This document shows positions 62,833 to 64,000 of a stretch of DNA of 64,000 nucleotides, one piece after another. The DNA is from Clostridium collagenovorans DSM 3089 (GTDB lineage Bacteria; Bacillota; Clostridia; Clostridiales; Clostridiaceae). The stretch spans positions 620,001-684,000 of the forward strand of contig NZ_FQXP01000003.1 in assembly GCF_900130005.1 (NCBI RefSeq), written 5' to 3'. The notes under the pieces were generated by a model. It had not been told where the DNA came from and did not search any database. It was given only the letters and a program-made list of their open reading frames with translations. The number at the start of each line of letters is the position of its first letter. Position 1 is the stretch's first letter. The translations under genes and the position numbers were made by a program.

Positions 62833-64000
62833 TTAGTAATATTTTTTTAGAACCTTTCCTAATCTTTTAATACCTTCTCTTATTTTTTCTTCACTCATAT
62901 TAGAGTAGTTTAATCTAAAATGTCTTGTGTCATTTCCATTTGGATAGAATGAGTTACCAGGTACAAAAGCTACATTTTCTTTTAAAGCTTCCATTCCAAT
63001 CTCAACAGCATTTAAACCTTCTTTTAATTCTACCCAAGTAAATAGTCCACCTTCTGGGTAAGTATAAGTAACTTCCTCAGGAAAGTGTTTCTTCATTTCT
63101 TCAAGCATTATATCTCTACGATTTCTGTAAATATCTATAATTTTATTTACGTGCTCATCTAAACTATATTCAGCTAAGAATCTTGCAGTAGCAATTTGGT
63201 TTATACTTCCACATTGCAAGTCTTGTCCTTGTTTTAATTGAATATATCTTTGAAGTACATCTGTATCAGCACATACCCAACCAATTCTTAAACCTGGACA
63301 GAAAGTTTTTGAAAAAGTTCCTAAGTTAATAACATAACCTGATTTATCGAAACTTTTTATTGGAGGTAAACTTTCACCCTCAAATCTTAATTGGCCGTAA
63401 GGACTATCCTCAATAACAGGAATTTTATATTCCTCTGCTAATTCAGCAATTCTTTTTCTTCTCTCTAGATTCATCGTTATACCACTTGGATTTTGGAAAT
63501 CCGGAATAGTATAAATCATCTTTATTTTTTGATTTTTCAAAGCTTTTTCAAGCTCTTCTACAATCATTCCATCTTTATCAGTTGGAATTTCAATAAATTT
63601 AGGAGAGAATAATTTAAATGCATTAATAGCTCCTAAATAACTAGGACTTTCACAAGCAATTACATCTCCTTCGTTTATAAAAATAGCTCCGGAAAACGCT
63701 AAACCTTGCTGAGATCCACTCGTAATCATGATGTTGTTTGGCTCACATTCAACACCACAAGATTTCATTATTTGCTTTGCTATTATTTCTCTTAAAGGAA
63801 GATATCCTTCAGTAGAGCTATACTGTAAAGCTGCTTGCCCTTGCTCCCTCAAAACTTCAACCATAACCTTTTCAAGTTTATCAGTTGGAAATAACTCAGG
63901 TGCAGGTAATCCTCCCGCAAAAGAAATGATTTCAGGCTGCTCAGTTAACTTAAGAAGTTCTCTGATTTCAGAAGCCTTAACATTTGACATCCTATTAGCA
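62833..64000 (-). CDS. PLP-dependent aminotransferase, MocR/LysN (2-aminoadipate transaminase) type, 5' end outside window
   Basis: The frame stays open to the window edge (upstream residues read AN-R-M), and members of this family normally have a few residues such as FADRM before the SNVKASEIRE motif, so the ATG at 63990 is probably internal and the true start is off-window. The visible 389 or so residues show SFAGGLPAPELFP, TSGSQQGLAF, ESPSYLGA, PDFQNPSGITM and K228 (numbered from ATG 63990) in LGTFSKTFCPGLRIGW. The substrate may be 2-aminoadipate or a branched or aromatic amino acid. Confidence 0.9.
   Translation of the reverse strand, partial: ANRMSNVKASEIRELLKLTEQPEIISFAGGLPAPELFPTDKLEKVMVEVLREQGQAALQYSSTEGYLPLREIIAKQIMKSCGVECEPNNIMITSGSQQGLAFSGAIFINEGDVIACESPSYLGAINAFKLFSPKFIEIPTDKDGMIVEELEKALKNQKIKMIYTIPDFQNPSGITMNLERRKRIAELAEEYKIPVIEDSPYGQLRFEGESLPPIKSFDKSGYVINLGTFSKTFCPGLRIGWVCADTDVLQRYIQLKQGQDLQCGSINQIATARFLAEYSLDEHVNKIIDIYRNRRDIMLEEMKKHFPEEVTYTYPEGGLFTWVELKEGLNAVEIGMEALKENVAFVPGNSFYPNGNDTRHFRLNYSNMSEEKIREGIKRLGKVLKKYY

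Noticed and set aside
1..64000. CRISPR array, tRNA or rRNA genes, insertion sequences
   Set aside because: I saw no regular repeat-spacer pattern, no tRNA-like cloverleaf or rRNA stretch, and no transposase gene in the window.

Overview
The window is AT-rich, with short intergenic spaces, strong GGAGG-type ribosome binding sites and frequent GTG and TTG starts. The gene content (Rnf complex, T-box before argS, IspH-S1 fusion, short FeoB with a Cys-rich partner, Gram-positive type IV pilus cluster) points to a Clostridium sensu stricto-type Firmicute chromosome. The species cannot be named from sequence alone. Most of the window is ordinary housekeeping chromosome. The one stretch that looks accessory is about 50.1-53.5 kb.

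Layout. 0-6.6 kb: end of an amidohydrolase gene, a DUF1292 gene, the rnfCDGEAB operon and an RseC-like gene. 6.7-15.1 kb: a 618-residue orphan, T-box-controlled argS, and a feoA-feoB-Cys-rich cluster on the minus strand with a Fur-like operator. Two genes of the YprB/RNase H-like exonuclease fold flank the feo cluster. 15.1-29.9 kb: a full Gram-positive type IV pilus locus (pilB, pilT, pilC, six small pilins, a PilW-like pilin, pilM, pilN, a long pilO, another pilin-like protein, a 630-residue GspK/PilX-like protein and pilD), divided by internal terminators. 30-43.9 kb: membrane GDPD, MBL hydrolase, a VIT protein lacking its VWA domain, SprT-like protein, D,D-carboxypeptidase, nicotinate phosphoribosyltransferase with a HesB-like partner, UvrD-type helicase and a GH73 glucosaminidase. 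44.1-46.6 kb: a flavin module (apbE divergent from NusG_II, Gx transporter and FMN-binding lipoprotein). 46.7-50 kb: NlpC/P60-like protein, TIM-barrel protein and aminotransferase. 50.1-53.5 kb: tyrosine recombinase, a repeated 17-base sequence, a small membrane protein, dense inverted repeats and a ribbon-helix-helix/coiled-coil protein. 53.5-64 kb: OYE-type reductase, gltS, BaiN-type flavoprotein, cmk, ispH-rpsA, a GNAT protein and two aminotransferases with an unrecognised 52-residue gene between them.

How parts connect. RnfD and RnfG carry covalent-FMN attachment motifs, and the lipoprotein at 46.2 kb carries the same motif. ApbE at 44-45 kb is the enzyme family that makes this bond, so the window holds both Rnf and a second small flavin-protein redox module. 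The pilus locus has assembly and retraction ATPases, platform, alignment proteins, peptidase and a varied pilin set, so it looks complete for a retractile pilus in a monoderm cell.

Most unusual items: the nested palindromes upstream of the RHH/coiled-coil gene, the repeated 17-mer beside the recombinase, the 25-bp perfect inverted repeat just upstream of pilB, the VIT protein lacking VWA, the NlpC-like protein with Ser in place of the catalytic Cys, and the short gene at 62.6 kb.
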